Source: Candidatus Woesearchaeota archaeon (GTDB lineage: Archaea; Nanobdellota; Nanobdellia; Woesearchaeales; GW2011-AR4). Taken from it: a stretch of 64,000 nt of DNA. The notes beneath the pieces are model-generated. The model was not told the origin of the DNA, did not search any database, and was given only the letters and a program-made list of their open reading frames with translations. The position numbers were made by a program, and so were the translations under genes. Below are positions 24,782 to 32,947 of the stretch, in pieces. The DNA is taken from the NCBI GenBank assembly GCA_016185755.1, contig JACPMX010000011.1, forward strand, positions 1-64,000, read 5' to 3'. Positions within the stretch are counted from its first letter, which is position 1, and every line of letters starts with the position of its first letter.

Positions 24782-25480
24782 TTATTTCTTTGCAGGCTCT
24801 TTATACCCTTTTGTCATCCTGTCGAGCTTGTTTACGCTTTCCGTAAGAGAAGGAAGGACTTTCTGGAACACTTTTTCCATTGCCTTGACCTCCGTGCCGA
24901 CGTCCACAATGTTCTGGTCGTAGGCTGAAACCTTTGCCATCATGCTTTTTGTGAGGGAATCAATGCTCAGCCTCATGTCAATCACCTGCTGCTCGAGCTT
25001 TGCCAGCCTGTTCTCGCTCTGCTCCTTCCATTCGATGACCTTCTTGATGTCCTTTGCAAGCTCTTCCCATTTCTCGTCAATTATCGCCTCTGCAACTTCC
25101 TGTATCCTCTCTTCGTCTATCGTGACAGGCGGCTGTATGTCCTTCGGAGCCTGGAAGCTCTGGAAGGATTGCTGCTGCTGGTATGGATGCTGCTCGTATT
25201 CCTGCCCGTATTCCGGCATCCCGACTTCAGGCTCGGGCTCATTTGCCTGGAAGCCGCCGCTAAGGCCAGCCTGGTTTATAGCATCAAAAATCTGGGAAGT
25301 GCTGTAGCCCTGGCTCTGGAGCGTCTGGACAATCTGGTTGTTTGTATACCCCTGCTGCTTCATCATTAGAACCTGCTCGATTGGCGATCCTTGGAATTGC
25401 TGCTGCTGGACTTCAGGAGAAGGCATTGGCGTGTCTAAAGATTCCTCTTTCTTCTTCTTTCCAAACTTAAAGAAAGCCAT
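24782..25480 (-). CDS. Coiled-coil protein with Gln-rich linker and GY helical motif
   Basis: A 232-residue soluble protein. The basic start MAFFKFGKKKKEE is followed by a Pro/Gln-rich stretch. A helical repeat (about residues 33-72) reads VLMMKQQGYTNNQIVQTLQ then SQGYSTSQIFDAINQAG, a motif also found in the two surface proteins at 49-51.7 kb. A second Gln-rich linker (QHPYQQQQSFQSFQ) leads to a coiled coil (about 120-230). No enzyme motif is seen. Placed next to a similar coiled-coil gene and upstream of FlaI/FlaJ, it may be a cytoplasmic adaptor comparable to FlaC/D/E. Confidence 0.72.
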   Translation of the reverse strand: MAFFKFGKKKKEESLDTPMPSPEVQQQQFQGSPIEQVLMMKQQGYTNNQIVQTLQSQGYSTSQIFDAINQAGLSGGFQANEPEPEVGMPEYGQEYEQHPYQQQQSFQSFQAPKDIQPPVTIDEERIQEVAEAIIDEKWEELAKDIKKVIEWKEQSENRLAKLEQQVIDMRLSIDSLTKSMMAKVSAYDQNIVDVGTEVKAMEKVFQKVLPSLTESVNKLDRMTKGYKEPAKK

Positions 25481-25545
25481 TAATGCACCTCTCTTTTTGG
25501 ATTAAACTTTCGATAAATGTATTTAAAGCTTTCTATTAGAACGAT

Positions 25546-26031
25546 TTATTTAAGATTGCCGCTGCTCTGCCTCTTGTCGAGAACTTCATTGACTATCTGG
25601 TCTATCTCGTTTTGGGTTACAAATTTGACGGGGTTCCACATGTTTATGTACTTTTCAAGTACCTTGACTTCCTCTTTCCTTGCAACGGTCTGCAATTCCC
25701 TTATGACAAGAATCAATTTGTCTTTTAATTCCTGTATTTCCTTCCTCACCTCCGTTATGTCCGATGTCATGGTCTTTATCTCGGCAGAGAAGTGCTTGTT
25801 TTTGGCTATCATGTTCTCCTCTGTCACCTGGAAGAACCTTCTCAAGTTTGTGAAGCCCTCCTCAAGAAGCCTTAATCTCCTGCTTAAAGTGTTTACATCA
25901 GCAGTCATGCCGCTCATGTCAGGGGCCTCAGGCTGCTGCTGACGGCCAAAATTCAGGATCCCCTCATGCTTTTTAGGAGGAGGGGGCAAAACAGACTGCG
26001 GAGATTCCATCATTACCTCTTTTTTTGACAA
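25546..26031 (-). CDS. Coiled-coil protein, possible FlaD/E-like adaptor
   Basis: A 161-residue protein: a Pro-rich N-terminus (VLPPPPKKHEG), a long coiled coil (about 45-125) and a C-terminal helical segment EKYINMWNPVKFVTQNEID. The layout of coiled coil plus short conserved tail resembles archaellum accessory proteins FlaC/D/E in outline, but the match is by architecture only. It is on the same strand as the preceding coiled-coil gene (66 nt apart), with a TATA-like TTTATTTAAAG upstream (26041). Confidence 0.68.
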   Translation of the reverse strand: MSKKEVMMESPQSVLPPPPKKHEGILNFGRQQQPEAPDMSGMTADVNTLSRRLRLLEEGFTNLRRFFQVTEENMIAKNKHFSAEIKTMTSDITEVRKEIQELKDKLILVIRELQTVARKEEVKVLEKYINMWNPVKFVTQNEIDQIVNEVLDKRQSSGNLK

Positions 26032-26048
26032 TATCCTTGTTGATTTAT

Positions 26049-26999
26049 TTAAAGTTTGTTATTTGCAGGGAATTTATATGTTTCTTTGAATCCCCTTAAA
26101 AATGGTTCAACTATATGATTTCCAAGCCTATATGTTGCTAATGTTAAACCCCCATTTATGAAATTAATATCCCTAGCTATAATCTGCTGTTTTGTAGCAA
26201 TTTGTAATTTTGGTCTGTATTCTTGTACAAGAGATTGTACTTGCTCTTGTGATGGCTCCCTTCCCAAAAACATACCCACCATAGGTAATGTTCTAGCAAA
26301 ATTATACACTTCCTCATCACTAAAGTCTGGATGTTGGTCAAGTCTTAGTGCAACACCATAATCAAATAAAACAGCAGGTGATGTTTCTGGAATTATAACA
26401 TGAGATCTTCCTAAATCGTCTGTGAGGATGTCATCATTATAATAAATTTCTCTAGAATGCAATTTTGATAAGATTTCCCCCATTCTCCTCCCTAGATGAT
26501 ATATATTATCGGCAGAGGTTCTATCACCCCTGAGCATTGAAAACAATTCACCTTCAACAAATTGCTCCGTTAGAAATCCACTTATACTTGTATATTGTTT
26601 TGGACCAATTCCCAGTTCATCCGCTATTTGTGCAACTTCTTGTTCTCTGCTATTTTGCGTAGGTTTAACAACAACTTTTTTTGTGGGATGCTTAATAATT
26701 CCAACTAAGCCCCTGTTTCCGCCATCAAAAGATATTTCTGGTGAAACCTCGCTACCATAAACCAAATCAAAAGTCTCAGGAAAAAACCCAAAAAAAGAAT
26801 ATTTCTGCGCCCTCGCATCACCAGATATTTTTCTATATAAATCAAGATTAGTAGCAAAGAGCCCAACGAATGGGTACATCCATTTGGGAATTTGATTATC
26901 TCTAAATTCGTTTCTTAAAATTTCAATTTCCTGAGTAGACAATTTTCTTTTTCCTGCAAGTGTATCCCTTACTTCTCCAAGCTCTTCTTCAGTATACAT
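26049..26999 (-). CDS. Protein-kinase-fold protein
   Basis: A 316-residue AT-rich gene. A kinase-like core starts at about residue 90: GLVGIIKHPTKKVVVKPTQN (candidate ATP-binding Lys), LTEQFVEGELF (hinge), LSKLHSREIYYNDDILTDD (catalytic-loop-like, with Asp and His) and AVLFDYGVAL in place of DFG. It may phosphorylate a protein or small molecule; the glycine-rich loop is poor. The N-terminal 85 residues are unassigned helices. Base and codon use (TTA, AAA, ATA) differ from the assembly genes around it, suggesting horizontal transfer. Confidence 0.68.
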   Translation of the reverse strand: MYTEEELGEVRDTLAGKRKLSTQEIEILRNEFRDNQIPKWMYPFVGLFATNLDLYRKISGDARAQKYSFFGFFPETFDLVYGSEVSPEISFDGGNRGLVGIIKHPTKKVVVKPTQNSREQEVAQIADELGIGPKQYTSISGFLTEQFVEGELFSMLRGDRTSADNIYHLGRRMGEILSKLHSREIYYNDDILTDDLGRSHVIIPETSPAVLFDYGVALRLDQHPDFSDEEVYNFARTLPMVGMFLGREPSQEQVQSLVQEYRPKLQIATKQQIIARDINFINGGLTLATYRLGNHIVEPFLRGFKETYKFPANNKL

Positions 27000-27144
27000 T
27001 TTTGTTATAGATTTATTACCACTAGTTAATAGTTACTTATAAACTTTTTGGTACATTTTATTCTTAAGACCGCAAGATTTAAATAGCACATATTATAAAA
27101 TAATATAATCTGTAGAAAATATATAAAATATATATTATAACATA

Positions 27145-27285
27145 ATGAAAAAGCCAATCAGCGCTACAATTGAAGAAGAGCTAATCAACTGGATTGAGAA
27201 AGAGCTTAATGATACAAGAAAGTACAGGAACAAGTCCCATTTGATAGAGGTTGCCATTGAAATGCTTAAGGCAAATAAAAAATAA
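27145..27285 (+). CDS. Ribbon-helix-helix (CopG-type) DNA-binding protein
   Basis: A 46-residue protein too short for the ORF track: MKKPISATIEEELINWIEKE at the start, then a second helix ending in HLIEVAIEMLKANKK. The beta strand PISATI followed by two helices with NKSHLIEVA is the ribbon-helix-helix pattern of small dimeric repressors or antitoxins. It has a TATA-like TTTAAATAG at about 27077 and no toxin beside it. It may regulate the assembly operon that starts at 27380 or itself. Confidence 0.8.
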   Translation: MKKPISATIEEELINWIEKELNDTRKYRNKSHLIEVAIEMLKANKK

Positions 27286-27379
27286 AACATTATGAATGCG
27301 CATTAAAACAACTCAATGACGAAAAACACAATAAAAAATATATTAATAAAAAATCAAATTTAAAAAATAAAACTTGAAA

Positions 27380-29683
27380 ATGGCACTGTTCGGAGAGACC
27401 AAAAAGCCCTTCAGCTATGACATCCTGAGGGAAGGCGAGGAAACAATATTGATGATAGATTTAGAGCAATATCCCCATATCCCTTCCATTGAAGACGATC
27501 CAGTGTGCATGTCAAGGACTGTTGACATTCTTTCTGAGGCAAGCGGCATAACGAAAATCGTGTATGTCCAGAAAAGAAACTATGAGTATGACTACAACCA
27601 GACCCTCATGGTGCAGGAGATAGCGAAGCTGTACTCGCAACTGACAAAGAAAAGGGATTTGATAGGGTATGCGAGCCTTCTTGCAGACCCCCAGTGCACG
27701 AGGTGGGCTGCGCAGTGGTATTCAGGCATACAAAACATAACGGCAGACATGCTGAAAAGGGACCCGATCGGAGCCTATGTTGAATTAAAAAGGAATGTGC
27801 GGGATGAAAGGATAAAGATTGACCGGACAATAGACCAGGCCTACATAAAATGCGCCCAAAAATACATTGCCGTCCTGCAGTATCTCATGGGAATGATGGA
27901 GAAAACAAAGCTGATAGATTCCGCAAAGCAGTACTTATCAGGATATAAGGCAAACGACCGCTCTGCCTACAGGAGGATTTTCTCGCCTGACATCAGGCCG
28001 GACTTCATGTTCACAAAGCTGATGGCGGCTTACCCTCCGGAAGGTGAGGAGATAGACAGCTATGAAATAGGCAAGAATACAGAAGTTACTATTTTTGAGC
28101 TGCCGGACAATGTGCAGTACTTGTACCATCTGATACCTCCTGAATTCAAGCTGAGCGAGGAAAAGTACGAGATCCTTGACACTGCAAGGAAGATAATGTC
28201 GGAGCACAAGCCCACAAGGCAGGAATTTGTCGATCCTGAAAGGATGAGGCAGGTTTTCTACAATATCGGCTCTGATCTGATTGAGGAGCTTGTTAATTAC
28301 AGGAATTTAAAGATTACATCTGCCGAGATAGACGAAATGACAAAAATTTTAGTGAGGTACACGGTTGGCTTTGGGCTGATAGAAGTGCTTTTGCAGGATG
28401 AAAAGATACAGGACATAACAATAAACTCCCCGATGGGTGAAACGCCGATGTTCATTGTGCACCAGGATTATGCCGACTGCAGGACCAACATCGTCCCTAC
28501 AACTCCAGAAGCTGATTCATGGGCATCAAAGCTGAGGCTGATATCGGGAAGGCCGCTGGATGAAGCAAACCCGATTCTTGACACAGAATTGACCATTCCA
28601 GGAGCAAATTCAAGGATTGCAGTCGTTTCCCCCCCACTTAATCCAACTGGATTGGCATTTGCTTTCAGAAGGCATCGTGACAAGCCATGGACATTGCCTT
28701 TGTTCATACAGAACAAGATGATGAACCCATTGTCAGCCGGCATAATGAGTTTTTTGATTGACGGCTCAAGGTCACTCCTGATAGCAGGTACAAGGAGCGC
28801 AGGAAAGACAAGCCTTCTTGGCGCTGTTCTTGTTGAGCTTATGAGGAAATACAGGGTGATAACCATAGAGGACACTTTGGAGCTGCCGACAAACTCTCTA
28901 AGAAAACTGGGGTACAACATCCAGTCAATGAAAGTGGCTGCTGCACTGTCAAAAGGCTCAAGCGAAGTGCCTGCTGATGAAGGCATAAGGACAACATTGA
29001 GGATGGGAGATTCAGCTTTGATAATCGGCGAGATAAGAAGCAAGGAAGCGCTTGCATTGTACGAGGCAATGAGGATTGGGGCATTGGCAAATGTCGTGGC
29101 CGGAACAATCCACGGAGATTCGCCATATGGAGTGTTTGACAGGGTTGTCAATGATTTGGGAGTGCCGAAGACAAGCTTCAAGGCAACCGATGTTGTTGTC
29201 GTCGCAAATCCTGTGAGGAGCGCAGACGGCCTGCACAGGTGGAGAAGGATAACCCAGATAACAGAGGTAAGGAAGCAGTGGGAGCAGGACCCATTGGCGG
29301 AAAAGGGATTTGTCGACCTGATGAAATACAGCTCGAAAAAAGACGAGCTTGAGGCAAGCGAGGAGCTGATAAACGGGGATTCCGAGATTTTGAAGGCCAT
29401 TGCAGGCAATGTCAAGGAATGGGCGGGCAACTGGGATGATGTGTGGGAAAACATAATGCTGAGGGCCAACATAAAGCAGTCGCTTGTCGAGTTTGCGAAC
29501 AAGACAAGCAATCTTGGACTGCTGGAAGCCGATTTTGTGATACAGAGCAATGACCAGTTCCACAAGATATCAGAGCGGATAAGGGAAGAAATCGGGACTT
29601 TGGACTCAAAGAGGATATTTTTCGACGGGAACGAATGGCTGAAAAGGCATGTCAAGAAGATGGACTTCCAAAGAGGCATGTGA
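27380..29683 (+). CDS. Type II/IV secretion ATPase (FlaI/TadA-like)
   Basis: A 767-residue ATPase that powers pilus or archaellum-type assembly. I use ATG 27380 (MALFGETKKPF) rather than the TTG two codons before. Residues about 1-300 are a long N-terminal domain that ends in helices; the ATPase core follows. Walker A AGTRSAGKTSLL is at about residues 468-478, the Asp box-like segment VITIEDTLELP follows, then Walker B LIIGEIRSKEALALYEAM and the His box VAGTIHGDSPYGVFDRVV. The C-terminal 130 residues are extra. A FlaJ-like membrane partner follows at 29826. The 3' end carries a tandem duplication that creates the present stop. Confidence 0.92.
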   Translation: MALFGETKKPFSYDILREGEETILMIDLEQYPHIPSIEDDPVCMSRTVDILSEASGITKIVYVQKRNYEYDYNQTLMVQEIAKLYSQLTKKRDLIGYASLLADPQCTRWAAQWYSGIQNITADMLKRDPIGAYVELKRNVRDERIKIDRTIDQAYIKCAQKYIAVLQYLMGMMEKTKLIDSAKQYLSGYKANDRSAYRRIFSPDIRPDFMFTKLMAAYPPEGEEIDSYEIGKNTEVTIFELPDNVQYLYHLIPPEFKLSEEKYEILDTARKIMSEHKPTRQEFVDPERMRQVFYNIGSDLIEELVNYRNLKITSAEIDEMTKILVRYTVGFGLIEVLLQDEKIQDITINSPMGETPMFIVHQDYADCRTNIVPTTPEADSWASKLRLISGRPLDEANPILDTELTIPGANSRIAVVSPPLNPTGLAFAFRRHRDKPWTLPLFIQNKMMNPLSAGIMSFLIDGSRSLLIAGTRSAGKTSLLGAVLVELMRKYRVITIEDTLELPTNSLRKLGYNIQSMKVAAALSKGSSEVPADEGIRTTLRMGDSALIIGEIRSKEALALYEAMRIGALANVVAGTIHGDSPYGVFDRVVNDLGVPKTSFKATDVVVVANPVRSADGLHRWRRITQITEVRKQWEQDPLAEKGFVDLMKYSSKKDELEASEELINGDSEILKAIAGNVKEWAGNWDDVWENIMLRANIKQSLVEFANKTSNLGLLEADFVIQSNDQFHKISERIREEIGTLDSKRIFFDGNEWLKRHVKKMDFQRGM

Positions 29684-29699
29684 AGAAGATGGATTTCCA
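29645..29699 (+). repeat. Tandem 29-bp duplication at the ATPase 3' end
   Basis: AGGCATGTCAAGAAGATGG (29645 on) recurs 29 nt later as AGGCATGTGAAGAAGATGG, with 2 mismatches over 26 bases. The second copy, read in its own frame, encodes HVKKMDFHSKL followed by TAG (29707), probably the ancestral C-terminus. Confidence 0.85.
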
Positions 29700-29745
29700 C
29701 AGCAAGCTATAGAATTTGGTTTGAATTGACAAAATAGAATATCTT

Positions 29746-29760
29746 ATGAGCGAAGCGAAC
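29746..29760 (+). repeat. GAGCGAAGCGAAC intergenic motif, copy 1
   Basis: ATGAGCGAAGCGAAC lies between the FlaI-like and FlaJ-like genes. It includes GCGAAGC, a sequence known to form a very stable DNA mini-hairpin. The same 14 bases recur at 57964-57977 and a variant at 32233-32247. Confidence 0.5.
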
Positions 29761-29825
29761 GGATTAAACTAGGTTAAGATTATATAAAAATTCCAAAAAA
29801 GAGGTGAAAGAGTTATTCTGGTGAT

Positions 29826-32012
29826 ATGCCGTCTGAGATAGACAAGCAAAAGCTGCTGTCATTGATGGAGATTTACAAGAAGCACCTGGAGAAGGAGCTG
29901 GGGGCGAAGCTTGAAAGCCATCCAGAGCAGCCGACAACAAAGGAGTACCAGGAATTCAAGGCGGAATTCCTCCCGAAGCACATGAGCCTGTACGAGAAGC
30001 TCTGCAATTTCAGCGAAAAATTATTGAAAATAAAGCCGGATGCAAAGAAAGCAGCAGAGCTGCAGGAGGCAATTGACATAACACACCTTAACATAACCCC
30101 TGCAGGCGCATTGTCATTTTCATTCCTTATACCCCTGATAGCTGCCTTATTCGGCTCCCTGTTCGCATTCCTGGTTTTTCAGTCAAACTTTTTTGTTTTG
30201 CTGTTTGTAATCGGTGCTGCAAGCATGATAAAGCCGCTTGGAAAGGCCCCCATTTTCATCGCAAACAACTGGCGCCTTAAGGCAAGCAACCAGATGGTGC
30301 TGTCCATCTTCTACACTGTAACCTACATGAGGCACACATCAAATCTTGAAAAAGCGATCGAGTTTGCAAGCCAGCATCTTGCCCCTCCGCTGTCTTTGGA
30401 CCTGAAAAAAGTGCTTTGGGATGTCGAGACTGAAAAATACTCTTCTGTAAAGGAATCTCTGGACATTTACCTTGAGACATGGAAAAAATGGAACCTTGAG
30501 TTTATAGAGGCATTCCACCTTATCGAAAGCTCGCTGTACGAGGGAGAGGAGTCACGAAGGCTGAATGCGCTCGACAAAAGCCTCGATGTAATACTTGACG
30601 AGACATACGAGAAGATGCTGCATTATGCCCATAATCTGCAAAATCCCATCACGATGCTGCACATGCTCGGGATCATACTCCCGATTCTTGGATTGGTTAT
30701 CTTGCCGCTGGTTGTAAGCTTCATGGAAGGAGTGAAATGGTACCATCTTGCTGTCATCTACAATGTCATATTGACTGTTGTCGTTTACTATCTTGGAAAA
30801 AACATTTTGTCGAGAAGGCCGACAGGCTATGGCGATACGGACATTGCAGAGGAAAACCCGGAGCTTAAAAAATACAGGAATGTCATTGTCAAAATCGGAA
30901 GCCAGGAGCTTCAAATAACCCCGATGGTTTTCAGCATTTTCATCGGTGCAGCGCTGTTTTTGATAGGCTTAAGCCCGCTGGTTTTTCATGCAGTCGGAAT
31001 TCCGGATTTCGGGTTTGGGGGGGAGGACTTGACCTCAAGCTGCGGGCAGCGATACTGCTTTTTGGAGTACAGGAACAGCGCAACTACAGGGGAGGAGATA
31101 GGCCCGTACGGATTGGGTGCTGCAATTGCAAGCCTCTTCATTCCGCTCAGCTTCGGGATCGCAATCGGGCTTTATTATCGGTTGAAATCCAAGAATGTTA
31201 TAAAAATAAGGGATAAGGCAAAGCAGCTTGAGATGGAATTTGCCAATGCGCTGTTCCAGCTGGGAAACAGGCTGGGGGACAACCTGCCTGTTGAAATTGC
31301 TGTCGGCAAAGTTGCCGATGTAATGGAAGGAACTGTTTCTGGAAGCTTTTTTCAGCTGGTCAGCCTGAACATAAGAAGGCTTGGAATGAGCATTGACAGG
31401 GCAATTTTCGACCCAATGCACGGGGCTTTGGCTTCATTTCCAAGCAATTTGATTGAAAGCTCGATGAAAGTTTTGACGCAGGCAATAAAGAAAGGTCCTC
31501 TCATTGCGGCGCAGGCACTGACAAATGTCGCAAGGTACATCAAGGAAATCCATAAAGTGAATGAAAGGCTTAAGGACCTGATGGCTGACATCATAGCCTC
31601 GATGAGGTCGCAAATCAAGTTCCTGACACCGGCAATTGCAGGGGTTGTTATCGGAATAACTTCGATGATAACTGCCATTCTGGGAAAGCTGAGCGGGCAG
31701 CTGCAGCAGGTCACATCATCTGTTGGAGGAACGGATGCGGCAGCTCCAACAGGAATTCTAGGCATTTTCGGCGACGGGGTGCCGACTTATTATTTCCAGC
31801 TCATTGTGGGGGTTTACGTGGTGCAGATCACATTCATTTTGACAGTCATTGCAAACGGGGTTGAGAACGGAAGCGACAAGCTGAATGAGAGGTACCAGCT
31901 CGGGAACAACCTGATAAGAAGCACTATACTCTATGTTTTCATATCCGGGGCTGTGATGCTGCTGTTCAACATAATTGCAGGAAGGATTTTGACTGCGACA
32001 TTGACTGCTTAG
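29826..32012 (+). CDS. FlaJ/TadC-like membrane platform protein
   Basis: A 728-residue membrane protein that should form the inner-membrane platform for the FlaI-like ATPase. After an N-terminal soluble part (about 1-90) come two hydrophobic helices (100-145), a cytoplasmic T2SSF-type helical domain (about 150-270), two to three further helices (275-400), a second T2SSF-type domain containing LEMEFANALFQLGNRLGDN (about 460-600), and terminal helices. The duplicated T2SSF layout is typical of archaeal FlaJ, though this is longer than usual (about 560). TATA-like TTATATAAAAA is at 29783. Confidence 0.88.
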   Translation: MPSEIDKQKLLSLMEIYKKHLEKELGAKLESHPEQPTTKEYQEFKAEFLPKHMSLYEKLCNFSEKLLKIKPDAKKAAELQEAIDITHLNITPAGALSFSFLIPLIAALFGSLFAFLVFQSNFFVLLFVIGAASMIKPLGKAPIFIANNWRLKASNQMVLSIFYTVTYMRHTSNLEKAIEFASQHLAPPLSLDLKKVLWDVETEKYSSVKESLDIYLETWKKWNLEFIEAFHLIESSLYEGEESRRLNALDKSLDVILDETYEKMLHYAHNLQNPITMLHMLGIILPILGLVILPLVVSFMEGVKWYHLAVIYNVILTVVVYYLGKNILSRRPTGYGDTDIAEENPELKKYRNVIVKIGSQELQITPMVFSIFIGAALFLIGLSPLVFHAVGIPDFGFGGEDLTSSCGQRYCFLEYRNSATTGEEIGPYGLGAAIASLFIPLSFGIAIGLYYRLKSKNVIKIRDKAKQLEMEFANALFQLGNRLGDNLPVEIAVGKVADVMEGTVSGSFFQLVSLNIRRLGMSIDRAIFDPMHGALASFPSNLIESSMKVLTQAIKKGPLIAAQALTNVARYIKEIHKVNERLKDLMADIIASMRSQIKFLTPAIAGVVIGITSMITAILGKLSGQLQQVTSSVGGTDAAAPTGILGIFGDGVPTYYFQLIVGVYVVQITFILTVIANGVENGSDKLNERYQLGNNLIRSTILYVFISGAVMLLFNIIAGRILTATLTA

Positions 32013-32046
32013 AAAAAAATGGGGCGTATGGAATTTGAATCCATGA

Positions 32047-32074
32047 TTGTGGAAGGGCACTAACGTGAACCTTT
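32047..32074 (-). other. tRNA-Phe intron C (variable loop, 28 nt)
   Basis: Central helix GTGG:CCAC, bulges TGA and AAT, inner helix AAGG:CCTT. Cutting TG|A and AA|T restores variable loop GTGTC. Confidence 0.9.
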
Positions 32075-32093
32075 CACCACGGTCTTCAGCCGT

Positions 32094-32115
32094 CTAAGCC
32101 AGCTTTAAAAGCTGT
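32094..32115 (-). other. tRNA-Phe intron B (anticodon stem 5' side, 22 nt)
   Basis: Central helix GAGC:GCTT (one G-U), bulges ACA and AGA, inner hairpin CAGCTTTTAAAGCTG. Cutting AC|A and AG|A restores the 5' strand CACGG of the anticodon stem. Confidence 0.9.
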
Positions 32116-32124
32116 GTGCTCTCC

Positions 32125-32148
32125 ATAGCCGAAGACTAGCTTCCTTCT
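32125..32148 (-). other. tRNA-Phe intron A (D-loop, 24 nt)
   Basis: Central helix AGCC:GGCT, bulges TGA and ATG, inner helix GAAG:CTTC. Cutting TG|A and AT|G restores GCTCAGCCTGGGAGAGC. Confidence 0.9.
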
Positions 32149-32232
32149 CAGGCTGAGCTAACGCCCCATGCAAAATTCAAGAACAAGATAATAATTTAAA
32201 AGGCTTTCGATTGCGCCAGCATATACGAAGTC

Positions 32233-32247
32233 ATGAACGAAGTGAGT
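32233..32247 (+). repeat. Variant of the GAGCGAAGCGAAC motif
   Basis: ATGAACGAAGTGAGT, four differences from the copies at 29746 and 57963, in the gap between tRNA-Phe and the SSB gene. It keeps the CGAAG core but breaks the GCGAAGC mini-hairpin, so it may be chance. Confidence 0.25.
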
Positions 32248-32259
32248 ATACTTTCGAAT

Positions 32260-32670
32260 TCAAATCTCTTCGTCATCAGCGTCTTCAATGTCTTCTTCCT
32301 CGACATTAAGGCCCTCGCCGTCGCTTTCACTTTCTTTTGGGATGTTGCTGTATATCTTTGACGGCTCGCCTGAATCATCAGCCTTTCCGACAACCTCAAG
32401 CTTCCCCATCCTTCCGGTTGTGAGCTGCATCTCCCCCTGCCATTCATTAACATAGCCGTTTGTAATATGAATCTTGTCGCCAGCCTTCACCTTGTCAATG
32501 TCCTCGTTCCATAATGTAAGCTTGATGTCGCCTGTCTCGTCCTTCGCTATCGCGGTTGAAACCCTTCCAGCCTTGCCAAATTTCTGGAATTCTCTAGGGA
32601 CACCTATGTCAACAACATCTACAATGACGTCAACATTGCCCTGCTTCGGCTTAAGGTCTTTTATCTGCAT
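32260..32670 (-). CDS. Single-stranded DNA-binding protein, RPA-type OB fold
   Basis: A 136-residue protein with one OB fold (about residues 1-95) of the archaeal RPA/SSB type: IKDLKPKQGNVDVIVDVVD, TAIAKDETGDIKLTLWNED and ITNGYVNEWQGEMQLTTGR with the usual aromatic residues. An acidic C-terminal tail (SESDGEGLNVEEEDIEDADD) follows, as in crenarchaeal SSB, where it recruits partner proteins. The likely role is protecting single-stranded DNA in replication and repair. The ATG is at 32670 with a TATA-like TATATATAA just upstream, so it is probably leaderless. Confidence 0.9.
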   Translation of the reverse strand: MQIKDLKPKQGNVDVIVDVVDIGVPREFQKFGKAGRVSTAIAKDETGDIKLTLWNEDIDKVKAGDKIHITNGYVNEWQGEMQLTTGRMGKLEVVGKADDSGEPSKIYSNIPKESESDGEGLNVEEEDIEDADDEEI

Positions 32671-32730
32671 TTTACTCAGAATTATGACTGATTATATATA
32701 AATTTATTGATGATTTGACCCTTAAATCAA

Positions 32731-32850
32731 AATCTTTAAATAATGAGGTTGCATACTTGTGTCCAAGCGCATGCTCGCAATAAAGTTTTTTGCAGAGAGT
32801 GTGCGTGGAATGCAAATTCTACGCTAAGGTATAGATTATATCTTATTTAG
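32731..32850 (+). ncRNA. Candidate structured RNA upstream of rtcB
   Basis: In the 277-nt gap between SSB and rtcB, the TATA-like CTTTAAATA (32734-32742) is followed by a compact structured segment. The hairpin GCGTGGAAT-GCAA-ATTCTACGC (32803-32824) has 9 pairs and a GNRA tetraloop. Just 5' of it, an alternative helix CGCA...TGCG encloses CTCGCAA...TTGCAGAG. No ORF or tRNA fits. It could be a small RNA of about 70-90 nt (for example a guide RNA) or the rtcB leader. No box C/D or ACA signature is clear. Confidence 0.35.
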
Positions 32851-32947
32851 GAAAGATAATCAACTAATAAAAACTTTTAAAAAATACAGAGCAATTTTTA
32901 ACTTCCAACTAAATAAAAGTAAACCGCCCATAAAGAAAAACAATCAA

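Larger units (their letters stand above)
32020..32167 (-). tRNA. trnF: tRNA-Phe(GAA) with three introns
   Basis: Acceptor GGGGCGT pairs with ACGCCCC, discriminator A. T-arm ATGGA-TTCAAAT-TCCAT and anticodon loop CTGAAGA with GAA. The gene is 148 nt; removing 24, 22 and 28 nt leaves a 74-nt tRNA with D-loop AGCCTGGGA, anticodon stem CACGG/CCGTG and variable loop GTGTC, all canonical for archaeal tRNA-Phe. Each intron has a 4-bp central helix with 3-nt bulges cut after the second base. A TATA-like element CTTTTAAATT lies about 25-30 nt upstream on this strand. The 3' end is 7 nt from the FlaJ-like stop. Confidence 0.94.

Noticed and set aside
28468-29700. 410-residue minus-strand ORF opposite the FlaI-like ATPase
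   Set aside because: It is an antisense shadow of a gene with clear Walker A/B motifs; its Ser/Leu-rich low-quality translation has no motif.
32740-32850. A further tRNA gene in the gap before rtcB
   Set aside because: The GTGGA...TCTAC arm has some likeness to a T-arm, but the loop lacks TTCRA and no acceptor pairing exists on either strand.
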